Source: CAYYJM01 sp964471755 (GTDB lineage Bacteria > Planctomycetota > Planctomycetia > Gemmatales > Gemmataceae). From it: a stretch of DNA of 11,007 nt. Numbering within the stretch: position 1 is the stretch's first letter; each line of letters opens with the position of its first letter. The notes beneath the pieces were generated by a model. It saw only the letters and a list, made by a program, of their open reading frames with translations. It was not told where the DNA came from and ran no database searches. Made by a program: the position numbers and the translations under genes. Below are positions 1 to 5,506 of the stretch, piece after piece. The DNA is taken from the NCBI GenBank assembly GCA_964471755.1, contig CAYYJM010000223.1, positions 1 to 11,007 on the forward strand, in the 5' to 3' direction.

Positions 1-22
1 TATCGCAGCTTACGCAAACAAA

Positions 23-67
23 CCCTCTCCTGACAGACTTTTTCAGCAGTCTCACCGGGGGAGAGGG
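23..67 (-). terminator. Terminator-like nested hairpin after the yiaV-type gene
   Basis: Outer arms CCCTCTCC (23-30) and GGAGAGGG (60-67) are perfectly complementary over 8 bp. Inside them AGACT (35-39) and AGTCT (48-52) form a second stem around TTTTCAGC. Read on the minus strand, downstream of the membrane fusion gene that stops at 89, the outer stem is followed at once by TTTGTTTG, a short T-rich tract. That fits an intrinsic terminator for the leftward genes. The T tract is interrupted and the loop is long, so it could instead be a REP-like intergenic palindrome that also acts as a transcript end. Confidence 0.5.
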
Positions 68-88
68 AGCCGCTTTCCGTGTCGTCTC

Positions 89-1408
89 TCAGTGCCCGGT
101 CGGCAGCTCAAATCCGAACAGGTAGTTCTCCCAGCTCTTCATCCGCAGGATGATCATCCGGACCAGGCTCAGAGCGTGCAGCCGGTGCGTGTAGACGGCG
201 ATGGACGCCTGCGAGCCGATCGGGATGTGCAGGTTCTCGATCTCGTCGTCGTACTCGAACAGGACCGGGACGTACCCCGGAGCGGTGGCGGGCGTACCAC
301 TGAGCAGCTTGCCGGAGGGATCGAGCTGGCCTTCCCGAATCGCGCTGGCCACAGCGACGACCTTCGCCTTGTACACATGGCCCGGATGGGTCTTGAACGA
401 CACCTCGGCATGCAGGCCCGGCTCGAACCCGGCCACGGCTGTTTGGTGGAACGTCGCGAGCAATACGGGCTTCTTGCTCTCGACGAAGACCATCAACGGC
501 GTCAACGGAAGCGGGACCGCCATCTGGCCCGGCCGAAGGATGACCTGGGGAACGTAGCCGTCGTACGGGGCGCGAACCATGGTCTGTTCCAGTTCCCAGC
601 GGGCCTGATCCAGTTCGGCCATCGTCTGACGAACGTCCGGGTTGACGCCATTGGATTCGGCCTCGACTTCGAGGCGAAGTCGCTGCTCCTCCGCCTTGGC
701 CGTCTTGATCGATTCCTGGACGGCTTGCAGACTCGCTCCGCCGGTGGAGAGTTTTTCGCGGGCGATCCGCTCGGCGTTGGCCGCCTGCTGGACCTCCTCC
801 TCGGCGGTATTTTTCTGGGTCACGATCCGCTCGTACTCCTGCTGCGAGACAGCCCGGCTCGCGACCAGTTCGGCGTAGCGGCGCACCTGCGATCGGGCGT
901 AATCCAGACGCTTTTGCGCCTGGGCGAGAGCGGAGGCGGCCTGCTCGGCCGATTCGCGAGCCTGGCGGTCGAAGGTTGATTCGGCGACGAGGAGATTGGC
1001 CTCGGCCGCCCGCCGGCTCGCTTCCGCGGCGACCAACTGTTCCTTCAACTGGGCCAGCTTGGTGTTCTTGGCGGCGAGCTGAGCCTGTAACCGATCGACC
1101 GCGTACTGAAACGGACGGGGATCGATCTTGAACAGCACATCGCCCTTCTGGACCCGTTGCTCCGACTTGATGGGCACCTCGATAACGGTGCCGCGAACCG
1201 CCGGGACGATGTTCGTCACGCTGGTGTAGAGGCGGCCATCGTGGCTGACCGGATGACAGACCGTCAGGCCGATGAACAGGAACATCAGGATGCCGATGCC
1301 GCCCAGGATCGCCGTCGCCACGGTGTAGGTGGTGACCGGGACGAGCTTGAAGCGGGCGAAGACCAGATAGCACAGGCCACCATAGGTGGCGATGATTAGC
1401 TCGACCAT
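89..1408 (-). CDS. yiaV: YiaV-type HlyD-family membrane fusion protein
   Basis: 439-residue inner-membrane-anchored periplasmic adaptor of the HlyD/EmrA type. Residues 1-18 and about 28-50 are hydrophobic membrane segments. A first half-lipoyl domain spans about 64-100 (IVPAVRGTVIEVPI, then VQKGDVLFKIDP). A long Ala/Glu/Gln-rich coiled-coil hairpin covers about 103-270. The second half-lipoyl motif is at 278-300 (VRAPYDGYVPQVILRPGQ), followed by a beta-barrel region and a C-terminal RMIILRMKSWENYL tail. From memory this order and tail match E. coli YiaV closely. The start at 1408 was chosen because GAAGGAGG lies 11 nt upstream and the product begins at the first membrane segment; the frame stays open further upstream, but that extension has no membrane-protein character and overlaps the preceding gene. 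The gene follows the yiaW-type gene with a 5-bp gap, so the two are co-transcribed and probably work together. No ABC or MFS partner and no outer-membrane factor is in the window. What it transports is unknown. Confidence 0.9.
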   Translation of the reverse strand: MVELIIATYGGLCYLVFARFKLVPVTTYTVATAILGGIGILMFLFIGLTVCHPVSHDGRLYTSVTNIVPAVRGTVIEVPIKSEQRVQKGDVLFKIDPRPFQYAVDRLQAQLAAKNTKLAQLKEQLVAAEASRRAAEANLLVAESTFDRQARESAEQAASALAQAQKRLDYARSQVRRYAELVASRAVSQQEYERIVTQKNTAEEEVQQAANAERIAREKLSTGGASLQAVQESIKTAKAEEQRLRLEVEAESNGVNPDVRQTMAELDQARWELEQTMVRAPYDGYVPQVILRPGQMAVPLPLTPLMVFVESKKPVLLATFHQTAVAGFEPGLHAEVSFKTHPGHVYKAKVVAVASAIREGQLDPSGKLLSGTPATAPGYVPVLFEYDDEIENLHIPIGSQASIAVYTHRLHALSLVRMIILRMKSWENYLFGFELPTGH

Positions 1409-1413
1409 GCGAC

Positions 1414-1791
1414 TTACGCCTCCTTCGTGGTGGTGATCGCGTTCTGCTGCAAGGTGGCGACCTGGGTCTCCAGCCGGGTGAGCCTGTCGAGCAGGGCCGA
1501 GTCGCTCGTCCCCGTCGTCGGAGTCGCGCCGGCATGCCCGGCCTGGCCGTCCTGTGGCGTGTTCGGAGCCAGGCCGCCGCCCTCCCGCGAGACGGCCCAG
1601 ATCCAGACCAGCGGCCAGATGGCGTGCAGGGTGAACAGGCTCAACCAGCAGGCGACGTAGATCGCCTCCTGCTGTGGATGCTTGCGATGGACCGCCGCCT
1701 CGTAGGGCAGTTCGTGGACGTAGAGGAAGGCGTAAAAGACCAGGACGAGGCAGATCAGTAACATGGCCAGGGCGACGTAACTGAGGATCAT
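1414..1791 (-). CDS. yiaW: YiaW-type DUF3302 small inner-membrane protein
   Basis: 125-residue protein. Residues 4-24 form a first membrane segment, HELPYEAAVHRKHPQQEAIYVA (26-47) a conserved loop, and SLFTLHAIWPLVWIWA (51-66) the second segment. The tail is Gly/Thr/Ala-rich and ends in a short coiled coil (about 97-117, LLDRLTRLETQVATLQQ). The HD/ELPY-loop and the SLFTLHxIWPxxWIWA block are, from memory, hallmarks of E. coli YiaW (DUF3302), which also sits beside a HlyD-type gene there. The start at 1791 has AGAGG 7 nt upstream; an in-frame ATG at 1815 would only add eight polar residues. The gene is the first of a two-gene unit with the fusion protein and has its own predicted promoter at 1918-1872. 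Molecular function is unknown; a role in assembling or assisting the fusion protein is inferred from the recurring pairing. Confidence 0.87.
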   Translation of the reverse strand: MILSYVALAMLLICLVLVFYAFLYVHELPYEAAVHRKHPQQEAIYVACWLSLFTLHAIWPLVWIWAVSREGGGLAPNTPQDGQAGHAGATPTTGTSDSALLDRLTRLETQVATLQQNAITTTKEA

Positions 1792-1828
1792 GGCTCGGCC
1801 TCTGAACAGGGACATGCAATTCGTCGGG

Positions 1829-1855
1829 ATCACGGGTGGCTGCACACCCAGTGAT
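1829..1855 (-). other. Predicted 5'-end stem-loop of the yiaW-yiaV transcript
   Basis: ATCAC/GTGAT and GGGTG/CACCC pair around the loop TGCAGC, giving a 10-bp stem with a single bulged base. It begins about 11 nt after the transcription start predicted from the -10 at 1877-1872. No T tract follows, so it is not an intrinsic terminator. It lies in the 5' untranslated region, 37 nt upstream of the yiaW start. A role in transcript stability or leader control is inference. Confidence 0.4.
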
Positions 1856-1871
1856 GTTCAGCTTACCAGTC

Positions 1872-1918
1872 AGGATATCCGGCTGAAAGGGGACTCGGCC
1901 ACTGGTAGTTCTGACAGG
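1872..1918 (-). promoter_or_regulatory. Predicted activator site and promoter for yiaW-yiaV (copy C)
   Basis: Read on the minus strand: CCTGTCA (1918-1912), spacer GAACTAC, CAGTGGC (1904-1898), then 20 bp, then TATCCT (1877-1872) as a -10 box. The same arms, spacing and -10 recur at 2370-2324 and 5398-5444, each time upstream of a gene in the same orientation. No TTGACA-like -35 box stands 17 bp before the -10; that place is taken by the end of the 21-bp element (GGCCGA), as in activator-dependent promoters. The yiaW start codon lies 106 nt beyond the element. Confidence 0.62.
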
Positions 1919-1956
1919 AACGAGCAGAAAGGATCGGCACCGCTGACCGGCACGAC

Positions 1957-2003
1957 GAAGCGGTTCGCGAGAAGCAGGCAACCGCTACCTCACGAACCGC
2001 TTC
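1957..2003 (-). repeat. 11-bp inverted repeat after the peptide gene
   Basis: GAAGCGGTTCG (1957-1967) and CGAACCGCTTC (1993-2003) are perfect inverted repeats with a 25-nt loop. The structure lies 30 bp past the stop of the peptide gene and before the yiaW promoter. No T-run follows on the minus strand, so a standard intrinsic terminator is unlikely. It could be a 3' stabilising hairpin, a Rho-dependent end or an attenuating structure between the two units. Confidence 0.45.
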
Positions 2004-2033
2004 CCGGAACCATTCGTTGCAATGGTCGGCGGC

Positions 2034-2225
2034 TCAACCGATGCCGCGACGGAGACCCAGGCCAGGTGCCCCCCAGCCCAGACCGGGCCGAACGCCGAGG
2101 CCGGAGAACGGCCCGCCGATACCGCCGGGGCTGTTCACCTTCCCGGCGGACACCACCTCCAGATCCTGCTCGGACAGCTCCGGCGCGGTCGGCAGAACCA
2201 GGGACAGGTCGAGATTCTCGGACAT
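2034..2225 (-). CDS. Gly-rich small peptide with double-glycine-type (bacteriocin-like) leader
   Basis: 63 residues. Residues 1-28 look like a bacteriocin-type leader: an acidic N-terminus, then ELSEQDLEVVSAG (16-28), which fits the common pattern ELSxxxLExVxxG ending in a small residue plus Gly, the cleavage point of C39 peptidase exporters. The rest (29-63) would be the mature part: 13 of the last 33 residues are Gly, with Pro, Leu and two adjacent Arg near the end, and no Cys. The start at 2225 is well supported by AGGAG with 8 nt spacing. A predicted promoter of the shared type lies 124 nt upstream. No C39 peptidase/ABC exporter or modifying enzyme is in the window; the HlyD-type protein two genes downstream is of the YiaV group, not an obvious bacteriocin adaptor. 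It could be a microcin-like peptide, a RiPP precursor, or a small secreted structural peptide. Function unknown. Confidence 0.7.
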   Translation of the reverse strand: MSENLDLSLVLPTAPELSEQDLEVVSAGKVNSPGGIGGPFSGLGVRPGLGWGAPGLGLRRGIG

Positions 2226-2295
2226 GATGCGATCTCCTGAGCGGAAACGGAGCCATCCGGCACGGGAACGGAACGATTCGATTGCCCATGATGCC

Positions 2296-2310
2296 GAGAC
2301 GCCCAGTCTC
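2296..2310 (-). other. Predicted 5'-end stem-loop of the peptide transcript
   Basis: GAGAC and GTCTC pair around TGGGC, a 5-bp stem that starts about 8 nt after the transcription start predicted from the -10 at 2329-2324. It is short, and alone would be weak evidence. It is listed because both other copies of the promoter are followed by a stem-loop at nearly the same distance. Confidence 0.3.
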
Positions 2311-2323
2311 CTGGTGTCAACCT

Positions 2324-2370
2324 AGCATATTCCGACATTTGTGTGACATGCCACTGTCAATTGTGACAGG
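2324..2370 (-). promoter_or_regulatory. Predicted activator site and promoter for the peptide gene (copy A)
   Basis: Read on the minus strand: CCTGTCA (2370-2364), spacer CAATTGA, CAGTGGC (2356-2350), 20 bp, then TATGCT (2329-2324). The core is a perfect dyad, CTGTCA-CAAT-TGACAG (2369-2354), the most symmetrical of the three copies. A further TGTCA half-site lies just downstream (2348-2344). A TTGACA occurs inside the dyad (2360-2355), but the hexamer 17 bp downstream of it, TGTCGG, is not a -10. The element starts 35 bp past the stop of the response regulator gene; no terminator is seen between, so read-through from the kinase-regulator genes is possible as well. Confidence 0.65.
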
Positions 2371-2405
2371 TTTGGGTGAGAATATCTACCAGGGTCCATT
2401 GGCCG

Positions 2406-3047
2406 CTAGGAGACGGAAACGATGTGGTGCTTGATCGCGAACTGAATCAACTCGGCGCTCGACTCGACGCCGAGCGCGTTCATCATGCCGTACTTGTGGA
2501 AGGCGACGGTCCGTACGGTGATGCTGAGGATGTGGGCGATCTCCTTCATGGTGTGGCCCTCGGCGAGCAGTTGCAGCACCTCACGCTGCCGCGCGGTCAA
2601 CTCGGGGGACTTCCTGCCCGACTCGGTCGGATGCAGGAGCGTATCGACCAGGCCGCGCGTGGCCAACGGGGTAACGTATCGACCACCGTTCAGCACCTCC
2701 TGGATGGCGAGCAGTAACTCCGAGGCGGCCGAGTTCTTCAACAGGTAGCCCGACGCGCCGACCTGGAACGCCTCTGCGGCGAGGTCGGGGTCCTCGTTCA
2801 CCGTCAGAAAGATGATCTTCGCCTCGGGCAGAATTCGGTGCAGTTGGCGGGCCGTGTCGATTCCGTTGAGCAGCGGCATGGCGATGTCGAGGACGACCAC
2901 ATCGGGTCGCAACTCCGGTGCGACCGCCAACACAGCTCGGCCGTCGCCCACCGCTCCGACCACGTCGCAGTCGCCCTCCAGCAACCGGGCGAAGGCTTCC
3001 CGAAGCATCCGGTGATCATCCGCCAGCAGGACACGTGGGCGCTTCAT
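2406..3047 (-). CDS. NarL/FixJ-family response regulator
   Basis: 213-residue DNA-binding response regulator, normal for the family. The receiver domain (about 4-118) carries the acidic pair D10-D11, the phospho-acceptor D54 (VVLDIAMP), T82 and the conserved K104 (YLLKN). A LuxR-type helix-turn-helix follows at about 148-206 (ELTARQREVLQLLAEGHTMKEIAHILSITVRTVAFHK). One variation: the usual V-x-x-H-hxxxIxxKLG end of this motif is here VAFHKYGMMNALGV, a modest departure. The start at 3047 has GGGAG 5 nt upstream, in a context nearly the same as that of the kinase gene. It lies 62 bp after the kinase and is clearly its partner. The inferred targets are the three CCTGTCA-N7-CAGTGGC sites in this window, since members of this family bind short dyads overlapping -35 regions; this is untested. 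No such site precedes its own gene. Confidence 0.95.
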   Translation of the reverse strand: MKRPRVLLADDHRMLREAFARLLEGDCDVVGAVGDGRAVLAVAPELRPDVVVLDIAMPLLNGIDTARQLHRILPEAKIIFLTVNEDPDLAAEAFQVGASGYLLKNSAASELLLAIQEVLNGGRYVTPLATRGLVDTLLHPTESGRKSPELTARQREVLQLLAEGHTMKEIAHILSITVRTVAFHKYGMMNALGVESSAELIQFAIKHHIVSVS

Positions 3048-3109
3048 CGCTTCTCCCGAAAGCAGGAACGATTGGCAGCGGCGTTAGCCTATCCAACGAG
3101 CCGGAGGCT

Positions 3110-5281
3110 TCAAGGGCCGAGGGGAACGCGAACCAGGAGCTGAGTTCCTTCACCCGGTCGGGTGTCGATCGCAAGGGTGCCGCCGACCAGGCGCAACCGT
3201 TCGCGCATGCTGATCAAACCGAGTCGGCCGTGCTGCTCGACGGCGTCGGGATCGAAGCCGTGGCCATCGTCCGCGACCCGCATAACGATCGCCTCGTCAC
3301 TGCCGCTCACCACGACCTCGGCATGCCGCGCACCGCTGTGCTTGATCACGTTTTGGAGCGCTTCCTGCGCGATCCGGTACAGACACAGGGCGACATCCTC
3401 GGCGATCGCTACCGGGACGTCGTGATGGCTGAAATCGATCAGCAGAGCATGGCTCCGGGCCAGTTCCGCGCACAGACCGCGGACGGCGGCCAGCAGACCG
3501 AGTTGGGCCAACTTCGCCGGATGAAGCTGGTGCGACAGATCGTGTACGTCCGACGACAACCGCTTGACCTGGGCCGCGAGAACGCGAGCCCGGTCGCCCA
3601 TTTCATCCACGGACCCGGGCGGTTCCTGGCTGAGCAGGTCCAGTTCAACGGCCAGGAGCGCGAGACGTTGGTTCAGGTCGTCGTGCAATTCGCGTGCGAG
3701 ATGACGGCGTTCCGTCTCCCGGGCCTGGAGGAGTCGGCCGGTCAGGGTGTGCAACTCGGCCTGGCTCTCTCGAAGGCTGTCCAGCACTTTCTGCCGCTCG
3801 GTGATATCGACGACCGAGGCCAGGACAAACAGGCCCAGGTCGAGCCGGACCGGGTTCAGACCGACTTCGATCGGAAACTCGCGACCATCCTTGTGCCGGC
3901 CGCTAAGACCCGCGTTCACCCCCATGGGCCGCGTTTGGGGCGCGTCGAAAAACGTCGTTCGATGGCGGACGTGCTGATCTCGAAATCGCTCCGGAAGCAG
4001 TATTTCCACGGGCTGACCGATCAGCTCCGCGGTCGTGTAGCCGAACAGAATTCCTATATGCGGGTTGGCCAGCACGATGAGCCCGTTTCGATCGATCAGG
4101 ACCATGCCACAGGGATCGGCCTCGACAACCTGACGAAAACGCTTCTCCGCCCGCCGGCGACTGGCCCGCTGGAGGAGCAAGCCGACGATCAGGAGCGTCT
4201 GGACGAGACAGACCGTCACACCAGCCAGGATCTGCCACCGGTACTGATCCCAGAAGGTCGGTTCTCGGAACAGAACGACACTCGTCGGAGGAAGACGGTC
4301 TTCGGCAATCCCCCAGCGGCGGAGCTGTCGCCAGTCGAACAAATCGACCGACTCGCTCGTCGCCGCGACGGGGATCGTCTCGGGCTTTTCTCCGGCCAGG
4401 ACGCGCAGACCGAGTTCAGCCGCCTCCTTCCCCGTGGTCGCGAAGCGGAACACGCGGCCGCCCACGACACCACGGCCGACGTAGGTGTTCACATGGCCGT
4501 AGACCGGTACGTTCGCTGCCGTCGCCACCTGGTGGGCGACCTCCGCCGGGACGTACAACTTCCCGGTGTGATCGGTGAAGACATGGAGGTAGTAGAGGAT
4601 ACTCCGCTCGGGGAGTTGACCAACCCGGTCGAGCAACTCGGGCAGCGGGAGTCCGGTCAGGTAGTTGAACTCGATGGTCGGTTGATACCGCTGGAAGATT
4701 CGCCGGGCTTCTGCCGTCCAGTGTTGATCGAATTTCGACAGACCCGAGACGACAAAGACCTTCTGGGTGTCCGGCTGGAGACGGAGGGCGAGGTCCAGAG
4801 TGGCCGCCAACTCCATCTGAATCGGCACGCCGATCACGTCGGCGGGAAGTTTCCGGGCCAGCACTTCGCCCTTTTCGATGGCGCAGAACACAACGGGGAC
4901 GCCCGGAAAGAGGTTGGTCCGATACCGCAAGGCAAAATCCAACGCGGGGGCGAGACCGACAATCACCAGGTCGATCTTTCGGCCTGCATATTTCCGCTTC
5001 AGGAAGGCGGCCAGATGCTGCTGGTAGGCCTCATCCGGAAAGCGAACCCGGTCGAGGTATTCGCTGTGGATTTCGACCGCCTCCAGAGAGTTGGCCGCGA
5101 AGGTGTCACGAATGGCCCGATCGACCTCCTGGCTGCCGGGTCGGCCGTCGTTGCCGTCCGGGTAGAAGACCACGATCAGTCGCGCCGTTGGTTCCCCGGC
5201 CGTGATCACGGAAGAGATGAGGAGAAGGAGAAAGAGGCCAATCACGCCCGACAGCATCGCCGGCCATCGGTCCTGGCTCAT
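3110..5281 (-). CDS. Membrane sensor histidine kinase: ABC substrate-binding-like sensor, PAS, HisKA_3
   Basis: 723 residues. A signal/membrane segment (about 9-28) leads to a periplasmic domain (about 32-335) with the look of the ABC transporter substrate-binding family PF04392: LIVVFYPDGNDGRPGSQ, DLVIVGLAPALDFALRYR, GVPVVFCAIE and VPVYGHVNTYVGRGVVGGRVF. A second membrane segment follows (351-371), then a cytoplasmic PAS domain (about 378-495, ending VVDITERQ), a dimerisation/phospho-acceptor domain of the HisKA_3 type with H533 in ARELHDDLNQRL, and an HATPase domain with N644 (QEALQNVIKHSGA), DDGHGFD (671-677) and GLISMRER (688-695). All catalytic motifs look intact. The start at 5281 has GGGAG 8 nt upstream and opens directly into the membrane segment; an ATG at 5323 would add 14 polar residues. 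The kinase should phosphorylate the downstream NarL-type regulator. The ligand is unknown; the sensor fold suggests a small solute sensed outside the membrane, and the PAS region may sense a second signal. Confidence 0.93.
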   Translation of the reverse strand: MSQDRWPAMLSGVIGLFLLLLISSVITAGEPTARLIVVFYPDGNDGRPGSQEVDRAIRDTFAANSLEAVEIHSEYLDRVRFPDEAYQQHLAAFLKRKYAGRKIDLVIVGLAPALDFALRYRTNLFPGVPVVFCAIEKGEVLARKLPADVIGVPIQMELAATLDLALRLQPDTQKVFVVSGLSKFDQHWTAEARRIFQRYQPTIEFNYLTGLPLPELLDRVGQLPERSILYYLHVFTDHTGKLYVPAEVAHQVATAANVPVYGHVNTYVGRGVVGGRVFRFATTGKEAAELGLRVLAGEKPETIPVAATSESVDLFDWRQLRRWGIAEDRLPPTSVVLFREPTFWDQYRWQILAGVTVCLVQTLLIVGLLLQRASRRRAEKRFRQVVEADPCGMVLIDRNGLIVLANPHIGILFGYTTAELIGQPVEILLPERFRDQHVRHRTTFFDAPQTRPMGVNAGLSGRHKDGREFPIEVGLNPVRLDLGLFVLASVVDITERQKVLDSLRESQAELHTLTGRLLQARETERRHLARELHDDLNQRLALLAVELDLLSQEPPGSVDEMGDRARVLAAQVKRLSSDVHDLSHQLHPAKLAQLGLLAAVRGLCAELARSHALLIDFSHHDVPVAIAEDVALCLYRIAQEALQNVIKHSGARHAEVVVSGSDEAIVMRVADDGHGFDPDAVEQHGRLGLISMRERLRLVGGTLAIDTRPGEGTQLLVRVPLGP

Positions 5282-5373
5282 GACGGCTTCTCCCGGATCG
5301 ATTCGAGGCGAGTGGCGCATCACGCGACTTCAAGGCATTGTACATCGTTACGCCTGGCCTGGCATTCCTTCGG

Positions 5374-5403
5374 ACCTGTCGGAATTTTCTCGACGCACCT
5401 GTC
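5374..5403 (+). promoter_or_regulatory. Tandem ACCTGTC half-sites upstream of hdeD
   Basis: ACCTGTC occurs at 5374-5380 and again at 5397-5403, where it is the left arm of the shared element. The repeats are 23 bp apart, about two helical turns, so a second regulator dimer could sit on the same face of the DNA. The upstream copy has no right arm. The other two promoters show no such upstream copy. Confidence 0.3.
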
Positions 5404-5444
5404 ACTATTGCCAGTGGCGAGGGGGGCACGTGGAAAGCTAGGCT
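5398..5444 (+). promoter_or_regulatory. Predicted activator site and promoter for the hdeD-fermentation operon (copy B)
   Basis: CCTGTCA (5398-5404), spacer CTATTGC, CAGTGGC (5412-5418), then 20 bp, then TAGGCT (5439-5444) at the -10 place. Including one base on the 5' side it matches copy A at 20 of 22 positions. The -10 is the weakest of the three. No -35 box is visible. The site lies in the divergent gap between the kinase gene and hdeD, in the orientation of hdeD, whose start codon is 88 nt past the element. Because the element is nearly symmetrical, a bound regulator could also influence the kinase promoter on the other strand. Confidence 0.62.
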
Positions 5445-5459
5445 GTCTGTACGCTCGTC

Positions 5460-5476
5460 GAACTGCCCGGCAGTTC
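5460..5476 (+). other. Predicted 5'-end stem-loop of the hdeD operon transcript
   Basis: GAACTGC (5460-5466) and GCAGTTC (5470-5476) form a perfect 7-bp stem with a CCG loop, about 10 nt after the transcription start predicted from the -10 at 5439-5444. The following bases are not T-rich, so termination is unlikely. It sits 30 nt before the hdeD start codon and does not hide the ribosome binding site. Confidence 0.4.
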
Positions 5477-5506
5477 CTCGCGTTAAGGTGGTGGCAGGAG
5501 CAGGCC

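Noticed and set aside
92..979. Plus-strand open frame of 295 codons antisense to the fusion protein
   Set aside because: A shadow of the coiled-coil gene on the other strand, with no ribosome binding site or domain.
1409..1981. N-terminal extension of the membrane fusion protein by 191 residues
   Set aside because: The extension overlaps the yiaW-type gene and its promoter, is Arg/Pro-rich without membrane segments, and a strong GAAGGAGG site precedes the ATG at 1408.
2332..2360. Sigma-70 promoter from TTGACA (2360-2355) with 17 bp spacing
   Set aside because: The hexamer at the right distance is TGTCGG, a poor -10. The TTGACA is explained as part of the dyad arm TTGACAG.
5421..5438. Sigma-54 type -24/-12 promoter (GGCACG-TGGA-AAGC)
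   Set aside because: GG and GC are at the right spacing, but the -12 box is AAGC rather than TTGC, the other two promoters with the same upstream element lack it, and NarL-type regulators lack the AAA+ domain needed for sigma-54 activation.
2918..5506. Long plus-strand open frame running into the hdeD gene (1059 codons in total)
   Set aside because: It is antisense to the complete kinase and part of the regulator gene, whose motifs are unmistakable. The translated part before 5507 is charged, low in structure and lacks domains. High GC leaves the antisense frame open; only the part from 5507, with its own ribosome binding site, is a gene.
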